The notes under the pieces were generated by a model that saw nothing but the letters and a program-made list of their open reading frames with translations, made no database searches and was not told where the DNA came from. Both the position numbers and the translations under genes were made by a program. Source: Chitinimonas_A lacunae (lineage in GTDB: Bacteria > Pseudomonadota > Gammaproteobacteria > Burkholderiales > Chitinimonadaceae). From it: a DNA stretch of 64,000 nt. Where the stretch lies: assembly GCF_042650885.1 (NCBI RefSeq), contig NZ_JBHSBU010000002.1, positions 62,001-126,000 of the forward strand. Direction: 5' to 3'. Shown in pieces: positions 1 to 9,610 of this stretch; within the stretch, counting starts at the first letter, position 1; each line of letters begins with the position of its first letter.

Positions 1-959
1 GCGTCTTCGAGCCGCATCCGCTCCTTGATGAAAGCGTGACCGGTCTTGCTTTGCACCGGCACCCCGCCGCCCGCTTCGACCAGCTCGACCGTATTCCAGG
101 TCAGGCGCGGATCGTGGATGATGCGCGCGCCCGGGTGGCGGGCCAGGAAGGCTTCCGCCAGCAGGCCGACGATGTAATAGCCCTCGATGAATTCACCGCG
201 CTCGTCGAACAGAAAGCAGCGGTCGAAGTCGCCATCCCAGGCAATCCCGAGATCGGCGCCATGGCGCCGCACCGCCTCGGCCGTGTCGGCCCGGCATTCG
301 GGCAGCAGCGGATTGGGAATACCGTGCGGAAAGGTGCCATCGGGTTCGTGGTGGAGCTTTACCCAGTCGATCCGGGCACCGGCCGCAGCCAGCGCGGCTT
401 CGAGCGCATCCACCACATGCCCCGCCGCACCGTTGCCGGCGTTGACCACCAGTTTCAGCGGCCGCAGCGCCGTCGGTTCGATATAGCTCAGCAGATGCGC
501 GATATAGGGCCCGAGCAGGCAAGTGGCCGACAGCGTGCCGACCCGCTCCGCCGCAGCGAATTGACCGCTTTCGGCCAGACGGCGGATCGCGTCGAGCCCC
601 GAATCGCCACTGATCGGCCGCGCGCCGCCCCGCACCAGCTTCATGCCGTTGTAGTCGGCCGGGTTATGGCTGGCGGTGACGACGATGCCGCCGTCCACCT
701 CGAGGTGCCAGGCGGCAAAGTAGATTTCCTCGGTGCCGGCCAGGCCGATATCGATCACATCGGCGCCGCCCTCCCGCAGGCCGCGCGCCAGCGCCGCCTT
801 GAGCGCCGGCGTCGAGAGACGGACATCCCCCCCCACCACCACCCGGCGCGCCTGTTCGATGTCGGCAAAGGCGCGACCGATCCGATACGCCACTTCCTCA
901 TTGAGTTCGTCAGGCAGCCGGCCACGGATATCGTAGGCCTTGAAACAGCTCAGATTCAT
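1..959 (-). CDS. manB: Phosphomannomutase/phosphoglucomutase, 3' end beyond the window
   Basis: Converts mannose-6-phosphate to mannose-1-phosphate, the substrate of the adjacent ManC, in the cytoplasm. Reading from 959 toward position 1 gives NLSCFKAYDIRGRLPDEL, the phosphoserine loop TASHNPADYNGMKL, and the metal-binding loop DGDFDR, all hallmarks of the alpha-D-phosphohexomutase family. About 319 of the usual 450-odd residues are in the window; the C-terminal part lies off the left edge. Two tandem ATG codons (962 and 959) follow a GAGGGGG ribosome site that overlaps the manC stop, so the two genes are translationally coupled. A family member using glucose phosphates as well cannot be excluded, but the manC/gmd context favours mannose. 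Confidence 0.93.
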   Translation of the reverse strand, partial: MNLSCFKAYDIRGRLPDELNEEVAYRIGRAFADIEQARRVVVGGDVRLSTPALKAALARGLREGGADVIDIGLAGTEEIYFAAWHLEVDGGIVVTASHNPADYNGMKLVRGGARPISGDSGLDAIRRLAESGQFAAAERVGTLSATCLLGPYIAHLLSYIEPTALRPLKLVVNAGNGAAGHVVDALEAALAAAGARIDWVKLHHEPDGTFPHGIPNPLLPECRADTAEAVRRHGADLGIAWDGDFDRCFLFDERGEFIEGYYIVGLLAEAFLARHPGARIIHDPRLTWNTVELVEAGGGVPVQSKTGHAFIKERMRLED

Positions 960-968
960 CATTCCCCC

Positions 969-2408
969 TCAACGCCGGCCGTACAGGTCTTCAAAACGGA
1001 CAATATCGTCCTCGCCCAGATAATCGCCGCTCTGCACTTCGATCATCACCAGATCGATCACGCCGGGATTGGTCAGCCGATGGCGATGGCCGGCCGGGAT
1101 ATAGGTCGATTCATTGGTACGCACCAGGAATTCGCGCTCGTCGTTGACCACCCGGGCCGTGCCGCTCACCACGATCCAGTGTTCGCTGCGGTGGTGGTGC
1201 ATCTGCAAGGACAGGGAGCCACCGGGCTTGACCACGATGCGCTTGATCTTGAAGCGCTCCGCTTCCTCGAGCACGGTGTAGGTGCCCCAGGGCCGCGCCA
1301 CGGTGCGATGGAGACGATAGGACTCGTGGTTGTCGCGCTTGAGCCGCTCCACCACTTTCTTGACGTCCTGCACCCGGTCGCGATGGGCAACCAGCAGGGC
1401 ATCGGGCGTGTCGACGATCACGGCGTCGTCGATGCCGACCGTGGCCACCAGCCGGCTGCCACCCTGGATAAAGGTGTTGTGGGTATCGACCAGCACCGCC
1501 TCGCCGCGCACCCGGTTGCCCTCGGCATCGGCGGGCGTCAGTTCGGCCAGGGCCGTCCAGGAGCCGACATCGCTCCAGCCGAATTCGGCCGGGACTACCG
1601 CGACATTGTCGGCTTTCTCCATCAAGGCGTAGTCGATCGAAATATCGGGCAGCGCGGCAAAGCGCTCGGCATCGAATTGCAGCCAGTCACCCTCGCTTTG
1701 CTCGCGGCTTGCCTGCCAGACCGCTGAAGCGGCCTCGAACCAGTCGGGGCAATGACGCGCCAGGGCATCGAGCAGGGTCGTGGCGCTGAAGCAGAAGATG
1801 CCAGCATTCCACAGATGGCGGCCGCCTTCGAGGTAAGCGCAGGCAGTGACGGCGTCGGGCTTTTCGACGAAGCGGGCCACGCGACGGCCACCCATATCGA
1901 GCGGCTCGCCCAGCTCGATATAGCCATAGCCCGTGTGCGGCTCGGTCGGGCGGATGCCGAACGTCACCAGCTCGCCCTGAGCTGCCAGCCGGGCAGCCAG
2001 CGCCACGGCGGCGCTGAAGCGCTCGTCGGCGTCGATCGCATGGTCGGCAGCCAGCGCCAGCAGCACACTGTCCGGGCCATGCCGCTCAGCGGCATAGAAA
2101 GCGGCCAGCGCCAGCGCCGGCGCGGTATTGCGGCCCACCGGCTCGAGCAGGTAGTGCTGCGGACAGCCAAGCTCGCGGCCAAGCGAGCGGGCCGCGTCCT
2201 GCGACAGGAAGTAGTAGTCGCGGTTGGTGACGGTGAGCAGCCGCTCGACGCCGGGCAGGGCAGCAGCGCGCAGCCAGGTCTTCTGCAACAGGTTCTGGCC
2301 ATCGGCAAGCGGCAGGAAAGGCTTGGGATAGGCCGCGCGCGAAGCCGGCCACAGCCGGGTGCCGGCGCCGCCGGACAGAATCACGGGTATCAGGGTCGAT
2401 GTGGCCAA
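969..2408 (-). CDS. manC: Mannose-1-phosphate guanylyltransferase / mannose-6-phosphate isomerase (bifunctional type)
   Basis: Makes GDP-mannose from mannose-1-phosphate and GTP; the C-terminal cupin usually adds phosphomannose isomerase activity. The N-terminus has the nucleotidyltransferase signature LSGGAGTRLWPASR followed by PKPF (residues about 11-30), and the C-terminus has the type II cupin stretch KPGGSLSLQMHHHRSEHW. Its 479 residues match the family length. The start is TTG at 2406-2408, seven bases after GGAGAG; no in-frame ATG fits better. It lies 14 bp after the GT4 gene and directly before manB. With gmd, colD and colC it supplies a GDP-deoxyhexose. Confidence 0.95.
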   Translation of the reverse strand: MATSTLIPVILSGGAGTRLWPASRAAYPKPFLPLADGQNLLQKTWLRAAALPGVERLLTVTNRDYYFLSQDAARSLGRELGCPQHYLLEPVGRNTAPALALAAFYAAERHGPDSVLLALAADHAIDADERFSAAVALAARLAAQGELVTFGIRPTEPHTGYGYIELGEPLDMGGRRVARFVEKPDAVTACAYLEGGRHLWNAGIFCFSATTLLDALARHCPDWFEAASAVWQASREQSEGDWLQFDAERFAALPDISIDYALMEKADNVAVVPAEFGWSDVGSWTALAELTPADAEGNRVRGEAVLVDTHNTFIQGGSRLVATVGIDDAVIVDTPDALLVAHRDRVQDVKKVVERLKRDNHESYRLHRTVARPWGTYTVLEEAERFKIKRIVVKPGGSLSLQMHHHRSEHWIVVSGTARVVNDEREFLVRTNESTYIPAGHRHRLTNPGVIDLVMIEVQSGDYLGEDDIVRFEDLYGRR

Positions 2409-2422
2409 GACGCTCTCCAGAT

Positions 2423-3532
2423 TTAACGGACGGCCGCAGGCGCGGCCTCGATCACGGCACGCATCCGCTCGATAAAGCGGGCGCGCGAAAACAGTTGGGC
2501 CCGGGCTTCGGCCGCATGGCGCATCGCCAAGGCCCGATCGGCGCTGAGCGCAGACACGGCCTCGATCAGATGCTCGACCGTCGGGTCGGCAGGCAGCATC
2601 AGCCCGGTCTCGCCATCGAGCACGGTTTCGAGCAGACCGCCCTCGGCCACCCCGATCACCGGCTTGCCGGCTGCCATGCTCTCGACCGGCGACATGCCGA
2701 AATCCTCGTCGCGCGGAATATAAATGGTGGCGCGGGCGCCGCCGATCAGCTCGGCCAGTTGCTGGTCATTGAGCCAGGAAGTGAAGCGCACATTGGGCAG
2801 GCCATCGGCGAGCCGGCGCAGCCGCTCGGCCTGCGAGCCGCCCGAGGCCACCACCAGTTGCTGCGAAGGCAGACGGCGGAACGCTTCGATGATCAGATCG
2901 ACCCGTTTGAAATCCTCAAGCCGCGCCAGCGACAGGAAATAGTCGCCCTGCTGGCGCCAGCGAAAGCGTTCGGTATCGATCGGAGGATTGACCACCGTCG
3001 CGTCGCGCCCCAGATAGCGGCGCAGGCGGCCACGGACATTTTCGGAGTTGGCGATCAGGGTATCCATGGCCGCCATCGAGGCTTCGTAACGCGGCTTTAC
3101 ATAGGCCATCAGTGCCAGCAGCGCCGGGCGCAGCGGCAGCGGGAAACGCTTGAGGTAATAGTCACGCAGGTCATACACGAAACGCGGCAGGGTATGGCAG
3201 TAGTAGAGATTGCGCCCGCCCAGCCGGTGACGGACCGCCAGCGGCGCATTAGAGCCGCTGAACAGCGCCCAGTCGTAATCGGCCAGAAAACGGGTGGCGG
3301 GTCCGGCAAAGGCACGCATCACCTTGAGGGTGCGCCAGCCCGGCAAGGCGGTGGCGGCGGCAAGGTCGTGGCAGTGAAGATCGGCGATCTCCTCGGCCGG
3401 GAATGCTTGGGGGTCGCGATAGCCCACACACAGATCGACCCCGGGCAGACCGCGCACCAGATCGAGCGTCAGGCGCTCGGCCCCGCCACGCACCAGCAGA
3501 AAATCGTATAGAACGATACCTTTTACAGCCAA
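2423..3532 (-). CDS. GT4-family glycosyltransferase
   Basis: A 369-residue GT-B fold transferase that probably adds one sugar of the repeat unit on the cytoplasmic face. The N-terminal acceptor part starts AVKGIVLYDFLLVRGGAERL with the GGAE motif. The donor half has NSENVRGRLRRYLGRDATVVNPPID, YFLSLARLEDFKRVDLIIEAF, and the glycosyltransferase group 1 signature PRDEDFGMSPVESMAAGKPVIG near residue 290, including the EX7E pair. I chose the TTG at 3530-3532, which has GGGGAG seven bases upstream and gives a 10-bp overlap with the flippase stop; longer upstream frames have no family similarity. The sugar donor is not predictable; GDP-mannose or GDP-colitose would fit the locus. Confidence 0.88.
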   Translation of the reverse strand: MAVKGIVLYDFLLVRGGAERLTLDLVRGLPGVDLCVGYRDPQAFPAEEIADLHCHDLAAATALPGWRTLKVMRAFAGPATRFLADYDWALFSGSNAPLAVRHRLGGRNLYYCHTLPRFVYDLRDYYLKRFPLPLRPALLALMAYVKPRYEASMAAMDTLIANSENVRGRLRRYLGRDATVVNPPIDTERFRWRQQGDYFLSLARLEDFKRVDLIIEAFRRLPSQQLVVASGGSQAERLRRLADGLPNVRFTSWLNDQQLAELIGGARATIYIPRDEDFGMSPVESMAAGKPVIGVAEGGLLETVLDGETGLMLPADPTVEHLIEAVSALSADRALAMRHAAEARAQLFSRARFIERMRAVIEAAPAAVR

Positions 3533-4698
3533 GAACGCACTCCCCACGCCAGAAACAGCAACAAACACAATTCCGTACCGATACTGGCCCAGGCCGCCCC
3601 GACCACGCCCACCTGCGGCAACAGCCACAGATTGAGCCCGATATTGACCACGGCCGCGACACAGACTGCCAGCGCATACAGCCGCTCCCGGTTGAGCGCC
3701 ACCGCCGCCTGGGTCAGCACATAGTTGGGCGCCACCAGTAAAAAGGCCAGCAGCAGCCAGCCCAGCAGCGGTGCCGCCGCCTCATAGCCTGGACCATAGG
3801 CAAGCCGCAGCACCCAGGGCGCCAACCAGAATCCGAGCATCGCGCCCAGCAGCGCCACCAGCGTGACGCCCACCAGCGCTCGGCGCAATACGGGCCGCAG
3901 CGCCAACGGGTCCTGCCAGCGCAGCCGCAGTTCACGGAAGAATACGGTGGCAGCAGGCGCCAGCAGCAAGACACCACCTTCAAACAATCGGTAGGCGGCG
4001 GCATAGCGGCCAATATCGGCATCGGGAATGCCGCAGTGGCGCAGCAGCACGATATCGATACGGAAATACACCGCCGTCGCCAGATCGATCAGCAAGAACG
4101 CCCCGGCCGCCCGATACACCGCCGCCGGCGGCCGCCATTGCGGCCGTGCCCGGAAACCGACCAGCAGCAAGGCCAGCGCCACCCCGAGCGCCCAACCGGC
4201 AAAGGCCGCTTCGGTGCCCGCTTGCCACAGCCACAGCGCCAGCAGTAGCGTGAGCGCCGTCAGACTGCGCAGGCCGACCTGCCATAGTGCATCGCGACCG
4301 AAATGGCCCTGGCCGCGCCAGCAGGCCGACAGATAGTTGGCCACGGCCAGCAGCCCCAGGGCGAGGATTGCCCAGGCAATCGCCACGCTGTCGGGCCGGC
4401 CCAGCACGGTGACCAGCAGGAGCGCTGCAAGCGTCACCCACAGCAGATGGCCCAGAGCAAAGCCCAGTAAGCGCTCGCCATCGATGCCCAGACCCGACGA
4501 GGCCGACTCGCGCTGCAACAGAGTCTTGAAGCCGCCATCCTGCAAGATGGCCACCAGCGTCGCCACCGTCAGCACATAGTTGTACTGGCCAAAACCGGCC
4601 GGACCCAGCCAGCGGCCCAGCACGAACACCAGCAGCATCGACACCAGCGCCACCCACAGCGTGGCCAGCGTCTGGCTGGCCCAGGCCCGCGCCAGCAC
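3523..4698 (-). CDS. Polysaccharide flippase (Wzx/MATE-like), first of two
   Basis: A 391-residue polytopic protein with about 11-12 hydrophobic segments, starting MLARAWASQTLATLWVALVSMLLVFVLGRWLGP with the LGRxLGPxxFGxY pattern typical of the oligosaccharide flippase family. It is expected to move an undecaprenyl-linked unit across the inner membrane. The GTG start (4696-4698) abuts the stop of the upstream gene. The locus has a second, quite different flippase at 13955-15241, so either two glycans share it or one protein serves another substrate. Confidence 0.85.
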   Translation of the reverse strand: MLARAWASQTLATLWVALVSMLLVFVLGRWLGPAGFGQYNYVLTVATLVAILQDGGFKTLLQRESASSGLGIDGERLLGFALGHLLWVTLAALLLVTVLGRPDSVAIAWAILALGLLAVANYLSACWRGQGHFGRDALWQVGLRSLTALTLLLALWLWQAGTEAAFAGWALGVALALLLVGFRARPQWRPPAAVYRAAGAFLLIDLATAVYFRIDIVLLRHCGIPDADIGRYAAAYRLFEGGVLLLAPAATVFFRELRLRWQDPLALRPVLRRALVGVTLVALLGAMLGFWLAPWVLRLAYGPGYEAAAPLLGWLLLAFLLVAPNYVLTQAAVALNRERLYALAVCVAAVVNIGLNLWLLPQVGVVGAAWASIGTELCLLLFLAWGVRSWL

Positions 4699-7600
4699 CT
4701 AGACCGTCCGCTGCCGCCAGTGCGCTACCACGTCAAAGGCCGCACCGAGGCATAGCTGGTAGAAGAACAAGGTCGCCACATGGGCAGCAAGCTGGCTCAT
4801 GCCAAGCCACAACAGCACGGCGGAAGCCGCCAGCGCCAGCAGGCCGCCCAGAAACAGCGGGCCACCCGGGGCGCTGTAGAGCCGACCGGCCAGAATGGGC
4901 CAGCGTCGCGTCACCCACGGTTGCGCCATGCGACTGAGCTTCCACCACAACCCGATCAGCAGCAGCGCACCGGCAGTGAACCAGGCGCTCTCCCCGGCTT
5001 CGGCCTTGCGTGACAAGCCAAGCAGATAGCAGGCAAGCGCCGCCAGCAACAGCAGAACCGGCGCCAGCCGCACCGAGCGCAGCGCCCGCGCGACGCCGCC
5101 GCGCAGCATCACGCTATAGCACCAGAGCGGACCGAGCAGCGCAGCGAGCACCAGCCCATCGCGCGGCAGACCATAAGCCCCGACCATCCAGGCGGCCCAA
5201 CCCAGCCAGGCGAGCATCAGCCAGCGCCGTCCCAGCGCCTGATGCAAGGGCGCAAGCCCGCTCCAGCGCCCGAGATGCCAGCCCGAGGCCAGCAGCAGGA
5301 ATATCCCGCCACCACCGAGCCAGACCGCCCCGCGCGCGCCGGCACCAGCCAGCCATAGCAGCGCCAAGGCCAACAGCACCGCACCGTAATTCAGCCAGCG
5401 TGACCGGCTGGCCAGACGACTCAGCATGCGCCCGGCCAGGCCCAGTGTGTGGCTCAGTGCCCAGACCAGCCAGCGCAGCAGTGCCACGACCGTGCGCCAT
5501 AGCGACTGCAAGACACCATAGCGCCAGCCCAACCAGAGCAATACGCCCGCCACCAGACCACCGGCAAGTTTACTGAGCTTGCCGGGGCCGGGCGGAGGCG
5601 CGGGTGGGCGCAGCGACACGCGCCAGTTCTCCACCGCCGGCGACAGCAGCGCACTGCCAAGCAGCGTCAGCCGCTTCAATTCGAACAGTTCGTTCTCGGC
5701 AAGCCGCAATAGGGGCATCCGCTGCCCGGTCCCTACCGCCCATTGGCCATAGTCGAGCCAGACCGGCACACCGCCGCCCTCGAAAGCCGCCTGCACTGTT
5801 GCCGACAGCGGCTGCGGCAAACGCCGTTCGGCGCCAAGTTGCAGCGCGACGCCGCGCTCGAGGACAGCACGGGCCGACGGCCGCGACGACAGTCCCACAG
5901 AGACGGCAAAGCCGGTCTGGGCAGGCTGCTCGACCTGGAGTCGAGCACGCCATTCAATGGCCTCCACCGTTTCATCGGGGGCGAAATGCGCAGCCATGGC
6001 AGGCGCCAGCCCCTCTTCGATACTGCCATCGTGCGGACACCATTGCCGTTGGTAGCGGCCGCCCTGACTGCCCGTCATCGCCAATTCCAGCCAGCAGCCC
6101 TGGGCCAGCGCCGTATCGAGCCGGTAATCGAGCCTCAGCTGCAACAGATCGCGCGCCGGCAGCCCGAGTGGGGTGCGCCACTGAAGCAGCCGCTCGACGC
6201 TGCCGTCCGGTTGCAAGGTCGCCACCAGCCGGCCGGCCTCGGTGCCCAGCTGGTCGGTCGGCGCCGCCCTCGCTGCTTCGATGGTCGGGGAGAACTTGCC
6301 CCAGCCCGGCCGGGGCGAGGCAAAGGCGGCAGTCGCCGGCACCAGATAGGGGCGAAATACGCTCAGGTCGCCCAAGGTCCACGGTCCGGCCGTTTCACCG
6401 GGCACGAAACGCAGCCGCAGCGACCGTATCCGACTGGTCGGCGGCAGATAATGGCCCAGCCATAGCGGCCGATTGGGTTGCAGCCGCAGCTCCACCCGCC
6501 GACCGTCGGCCAGTTCGACATCGAGCGGCAGCGAAGGAAACTGGGCCGCACCATGGGTCAATTGCACGGTCAGCCGCAATTCGGGCGCCACGGCAATATC
6601 GACGGCCCAATCGAGCGTCACGGTCCCGCTGTCCTTGAAGGTCAGACCGTCTGCGCCAACCGTCGGGACTGCGCGTGGACCGTCCAGCCGAAGCGTCGCC
6701 CCCCAGCCCGCCAGCTCGAATTCACCTTCCTCGCGCCGCTGTGGCAAGGGCTTGGCCTGCGCCAGCGGCAACTGGGCGGCGAACGCCAGCCATTCGAGCC
6801 GGTCCGGGTCGCCCGGCCGCAGCAGAAACGGGCCGCCCAGGGTTTCCAGGAGACGGGCCGTGTCGACCTGGTAGCGCGGCAGCCCCACTTCGGCGAGTTT
6901 GACCAGCCGTACCCGCTCGAAACTCGGCCGGCACAGCGCATCGCCTTCGGCCGTCAGCACGGCCGAGCGCAGCGGCATGCCGTTATCGTGCTCGCGCGCC
7001 CGGGTCCGCAGATCGGCCACCGTGCGCCAGCCCGTCGCCGTCAATTGGCGGGTCTGCAAGGCAAGTGGCACGGCCGACCCGGTCACCACGGCCTGCTGCG
7101 GCGCCTGGGCGCCGATCAGGGTCATGCGGCGCAGCGGCTTGTCGCGCACCACCTGTTCAGGCGTGCCCTGGTAAAAGACCAGGGCCTCGGCAAGATAGAC
7201 CGACTGGTTCCGATTGCGGTAGTCGGTCATGGTCTGACCAAGATGAAGGCGCACCCGGGTGCGTACCCCATCGTCGTGGGTATCGCTGGTGAAGTCGCCG
7301 CCTGACAGCAGCCGGCTTGGCCGCTGGTGTTCGCCCTCGCTGATGAACAGATTGATCCCGCTCAGCACCGTGCCGCTCGGGAATTCAAATTCCAGCGTCT
7401 CGGCATAGCTCAGGGGCACATGGAAGCGCTTTTGCATCACGGTGAAGTCGCCATCGCGGGCATAGCGCCAGTGACCGTCGTCAGCCAGCCCCAGCTGGCG
7501 TCGCAATAGATAGAGGAAATCCTTTTCCATCCAGACGGCCTGGGAAGGCTGCAAATTAAGCAGCACGCCATCGCGGTCGAGCAGCGATTCGCCGCGCAGC

Positions 7601-7989
7601 TGCACCGCCCCGGCGCTCAGTTCGAGCCGGATATCGCAACGTCCGGGCGCGCCGTGATCTATCCACAGCTCGTCGAAGTCGGCCAGCGAGACACCAGCCG
7701 GCACCGCCAGCGGCTGACGCCGCTCACCGGCGGCAGTGAGACCGAGATCGACACCACGCTCGACCACCGTCGCCGAGGCCAGCCTTGGCAGCAGCTTGGC
7801 CCGTAGCTGGTAGCGGTCGGCATAGAGCGGGTTGCCAGGCTCGATCGGCTGTTCCACCCGCCCCCAGTAGCCCGGCACCAGCGGCTGACCGAAAGCCGCC
7901 ACGGTGTCGGCGTGGCTCGACAGACCGCTCAGCCACAGCAGCAGGACAAACAGCAGACGGAAAAAGGACAGGCAGGGTCGACGGGTCAT
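4699..7989 (-). CDS. Large exported, membrane-anchored protein of unknown function
   Basis: 1096 residues that I do not recognise. A signal peptide (FFRLLFVLLLWLSGLSSHA, residues about 9-27) is followed by roughly 770 residues of beta-rich, presumably periplasmic sequence with repeated jelly-roll-like stretches. A Pro-rich linker (RPPAPPPGPGK) leads to a C-terminal part with eight or nine hydrophobic helices. The architecture resembles an envelope polymerase or a scaffold with a carbohydrate-binding head. It sits between the DUF2079 gene (4-bp overlap of start and stop, ATGA) and the flippase gene, so it is probably co-expressed with them. No catalytic motif was found. Confidence 0.8.
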   Translation of the reverse strand: MTRRPCLSFFRLLFVLLLWLSGLSSHADTVAAFGQPLVPGYWGRVEQPIEPGNPLYADRYQLRAKLLPRLASATVVERGVDLGLTAAGERRQPLAVPAGVSLADFDELWIDHGAPGRCDIRLELSAGAVQLRGESLLDRDGVLLNLQPSQAVWMEKDFLYLLRRQLGLADDGHWRYARDGDFTVMQKRFHVPLSYAETLEFEFPSGTVLSGINLFISEGEHQRPSRLLSGGDFTSDTHDDGVRTRVRLHLGQTMTDYRNRNQSVYLAEALVFYQGTPEQVVRDKPLRRMTLIGAQAPQQAVVTGSAVPLALQTRQLTATGWRTVADLRTRAREHDNGMPLRSAVLTAEGDALCRPSFERVRLVKLAEVGLPRYQVDTARLLETLGGPFLLRPGDPDRLEWLAFAAQLPLAQAKPLPQRREEGEFELAGWGATLRLDGPRAVPTVGADGLTFKDSGTVTLDWAVDIAVAPELRLTVQLTHGAAQFPSLPLDVELADGRRVELRLQPNRPLWLGHYLPPTSRIRSLRLRFVPGETAGPWTLGDLSVFRPYLVPATAAFASPRPGWGKFSPTIEAARAAPTDQLGTEAGRLVATLQPDGSVERLLQWRTPLGLPARDLLQLRLDYRLDTALAQGCWLELAMTGSQGGRYQRQWCPHDGSIEEGLAPAMAAHFAPDETVEAIEWRARLQVEQPAQTGFAVSVGLSSRPSARAVLERGVALQLGAERRLPQPLSATVQAAFEGGGVPVWLDYGQWAVGTGQRMPLLRLAENELFELKRLTLLGSALLSPAVENWRVSLRPPAPPPGPGKLSKLAGGLVAGVLLWLGWRYGVLQSLWRTVVALLRWLVWALSHTLGLAGRMLSRLASRSRWLNYGAVLLALALLWLAGAGARGAVWLGGGGIFLLLASGWHLGRWSGLAPLHQALGRRWLMLAWLGWAAWMVGAYGLPRDGLVLAALLGPLWCYSVMLRGGVARALRSVRLAPVLLLLAALACYLLGLSRKAEAGESAWFTAGALLLIGLWWKLSRMAQPWVTRRWPILAGRLYSAPGGPLFLGGLLALAASAVLLWLGMSQLAAHVATLFFYQLCLGAAFDVVAHWRQRTV

Positions 7990-9608
7990 GGGGTGACGGC
8001 GTTCCGTTGCAGGATAAGGAAGCCGTCGTCCTCATGGACCACGGCATAACGACGGCGGGTCTGGGCCACCGCGTCGAGATAGCGGGCGGCGACGGTCTGG
8101 TCGTGGCAGCGGTCGTAGCGCCAGTCGCAGCCCCGGTCGAGCACGAACCAGGGCCGCCGCATATCGAGCACCACATAGTCGGCCCAGCGAGGCTCGCCCA
8201 GCGGCGATGGCGCCGCGGTGCCGTCGGTGACGAAACGATAAAGCCCGGCCAGATCGTGCTGCGACCAGTCGGGCAGCGGCTTGGGCGCCAATACCGCATC
8301 GGGAAAGGCGAAATAGCCATGACGCCTGGGCAGATGGCCCCAGTTGAGCGGATTTTGCACCGCCACCGTGCGAGTCGGATCGGCCGGAACATGGCGCAGC
8401 AAGGCCGACTTGATCCGCTCGCTGCGTGCATCGCTCAGATAAGCCTCCTTGCGATAGCTCCAGACCTTATCGCTCCAGAACAGACGCCCGATCGGCGAAG
8501 AAGTGAACAGCGCGTGCCCGGCCAGCAACAACAGCACAAGCGGCAGGTACAGCGCCCGCAGCGACCGGCCCCGCCCGCGCCACCTGCGCTCCAGCCAGGC
8601 CAGCCCATGGGCGAACGCCACCATCAGCGGCACGATCAGGCCGGCCGTATAGTGGTTGCCATAGCTGTAGTAGTTCTCGCTGCGCGCCAGCATGGCAATC
8701 GCCAAGGGCGGCAGTGCCGGAATCAGCCAGCCTGGACGCAACAGCGGCAACCCCGCCAGCAGACCGAAGATCACCGCCAGATAGACCAGCTTGCCCGGGG
8801 TCTGCAAGGGTTCGAGCAGCAATAGCCAGGGCTGGGTCGCCAAGGTCTTCAGCATGGCGCCCAGGCCGTTGCCGAGCCAGGCAAAGGCGCCGGCATCGAG
8901 TCCGCCGTGCGAGCCGGTGAAATAGGGAATCAGCCAGTGCGTGGCGATATAGAACCAGCCAAAGCCCGCAAGGACCAGCAGCGTCCCGGCCGCCAGCAGC
9001 CGCCCGACTCCCGCTTCACGCCGGCCGAGCCAGGCCCGCCAGTACAGAAACAGACCGCAGGCTGCCGTCTGCAAGGCAAACGGCTCCTTGACCAGACAAA
9101 GCGCCAGTGCCCAGACCACCGCCCAGCCGATCCGGCCGCGTTCATAGGCCAGATAGAAGCCGCACAGCAACGGCACCGCCAGATGGTCGAAATGGAAATC
9201 GAACAGTGCGTTGACCCAGAGCGGGTAGTAGAGCAGACAGGCCAGCGCCGGCAGAAAGCCATAGTGCCGCCATAGCCACAGGGCCGGCAGCGTCAGGCTC
9301 AGGCCCTGGAGAGCCAGTATCCCCGGTGCACCGGACGCCTGGTACAGCCAGGCATAGAGCGGCATCAGCGGCTGGGCATGGCCATAGAAGGCATGGCCAT
9401 GACCACCCGGTTGCAGCAGATTGTGGAAGTCGGTCTCAAACAGGCCCAGATCGAACCAGTTGCTGGCCAGTGCCTGATATTTGAGCACTGCCATCAAGGC
9501 CGGCAGCAGCGCCAGAAGCAGCAGCAGGCCAAGCTGCCAGCGGCTCGCCGGCGCAGTCCGCACCAGGCCCTCCCGTGCCGGGACGGGCTGCGACAAGGTC
9601 AGCGCCAT
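7986..9608 (-). CDS. DUF2079 polytopic membrane protein, predicted GT-C-like
   Basis: 540 residues with about ten hydrophobic segments. The first extracytoplasmic loop carries NWFDLGLFETDFHNLLQPGG and later YGHAQPLMPLY, and FDFHFDHLAVPLLCGFYLAYE follows; these match the DUF2079 family pattern of acidic loop residues and FHFDHLA. Proteins of this type resemble GT-C glycosyltransferases that use polyprenyl-phosphate sugars in the periplasm, but no activity is established. The start lies 3 bp after the ColD stop, and the end overlaps the start of the next gene, so all are one transcription unit. Confidence 0.8.
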   Translation of the reverse strand: MALTLSQPVPAREGLVRTAPASRWQLGLLLLLALLPALMAVLKYQALASNWFDLGLFETDFHNLLQPGGHGHAFYGHAQPLMPLYAWLYQASGAPGILALQGLSLTLPALWLWRHYGFLPALACLLYYPLWVNALFDFHFDHLAVPLLCGFYLAYERGRIGWAVVWALALCLVKEPFALQTAACGLFLYWRAWLGRREAGVGRLLAAGTLLVLAGFGWFYIATHWLIPYFTGSHGGLDAGAFAWLGNGLGAMLKTLATQPWLLLLEPLQTPGKLVYLAVIFGLLAGLPLLRPGWLIPALPPLAIAMLARSENYYSYGNHYTAGLIVPLMVAFAHGLAWLERRWRGRGRSLRALYLPLVLLLLAGHALFTSSPIGRLFWSDKVWSYRKEAYLSDARSERIKSALLRHVPADPTRTVAVQNPLNWGHLPRRHGYFAFPDAVLAPKPLPDWSQHDLAGLYRFVTDGTAAPSPLGEPRWADYVVLDMRRPWFVLDRGCDWRYDRCHDQTVAARYLDAVAQTRRRYAVVHEDDGFLILQRNAVTP

Positions 9609-9610
9609 CG

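Noticed and set aside
36..1727. Long open frame on the plus strand opposite manB and manC
   Set aside because: Translation is Arg/His/Gln-rich with no motif, and both minus-strand genes under it have clear catalytic motifs.
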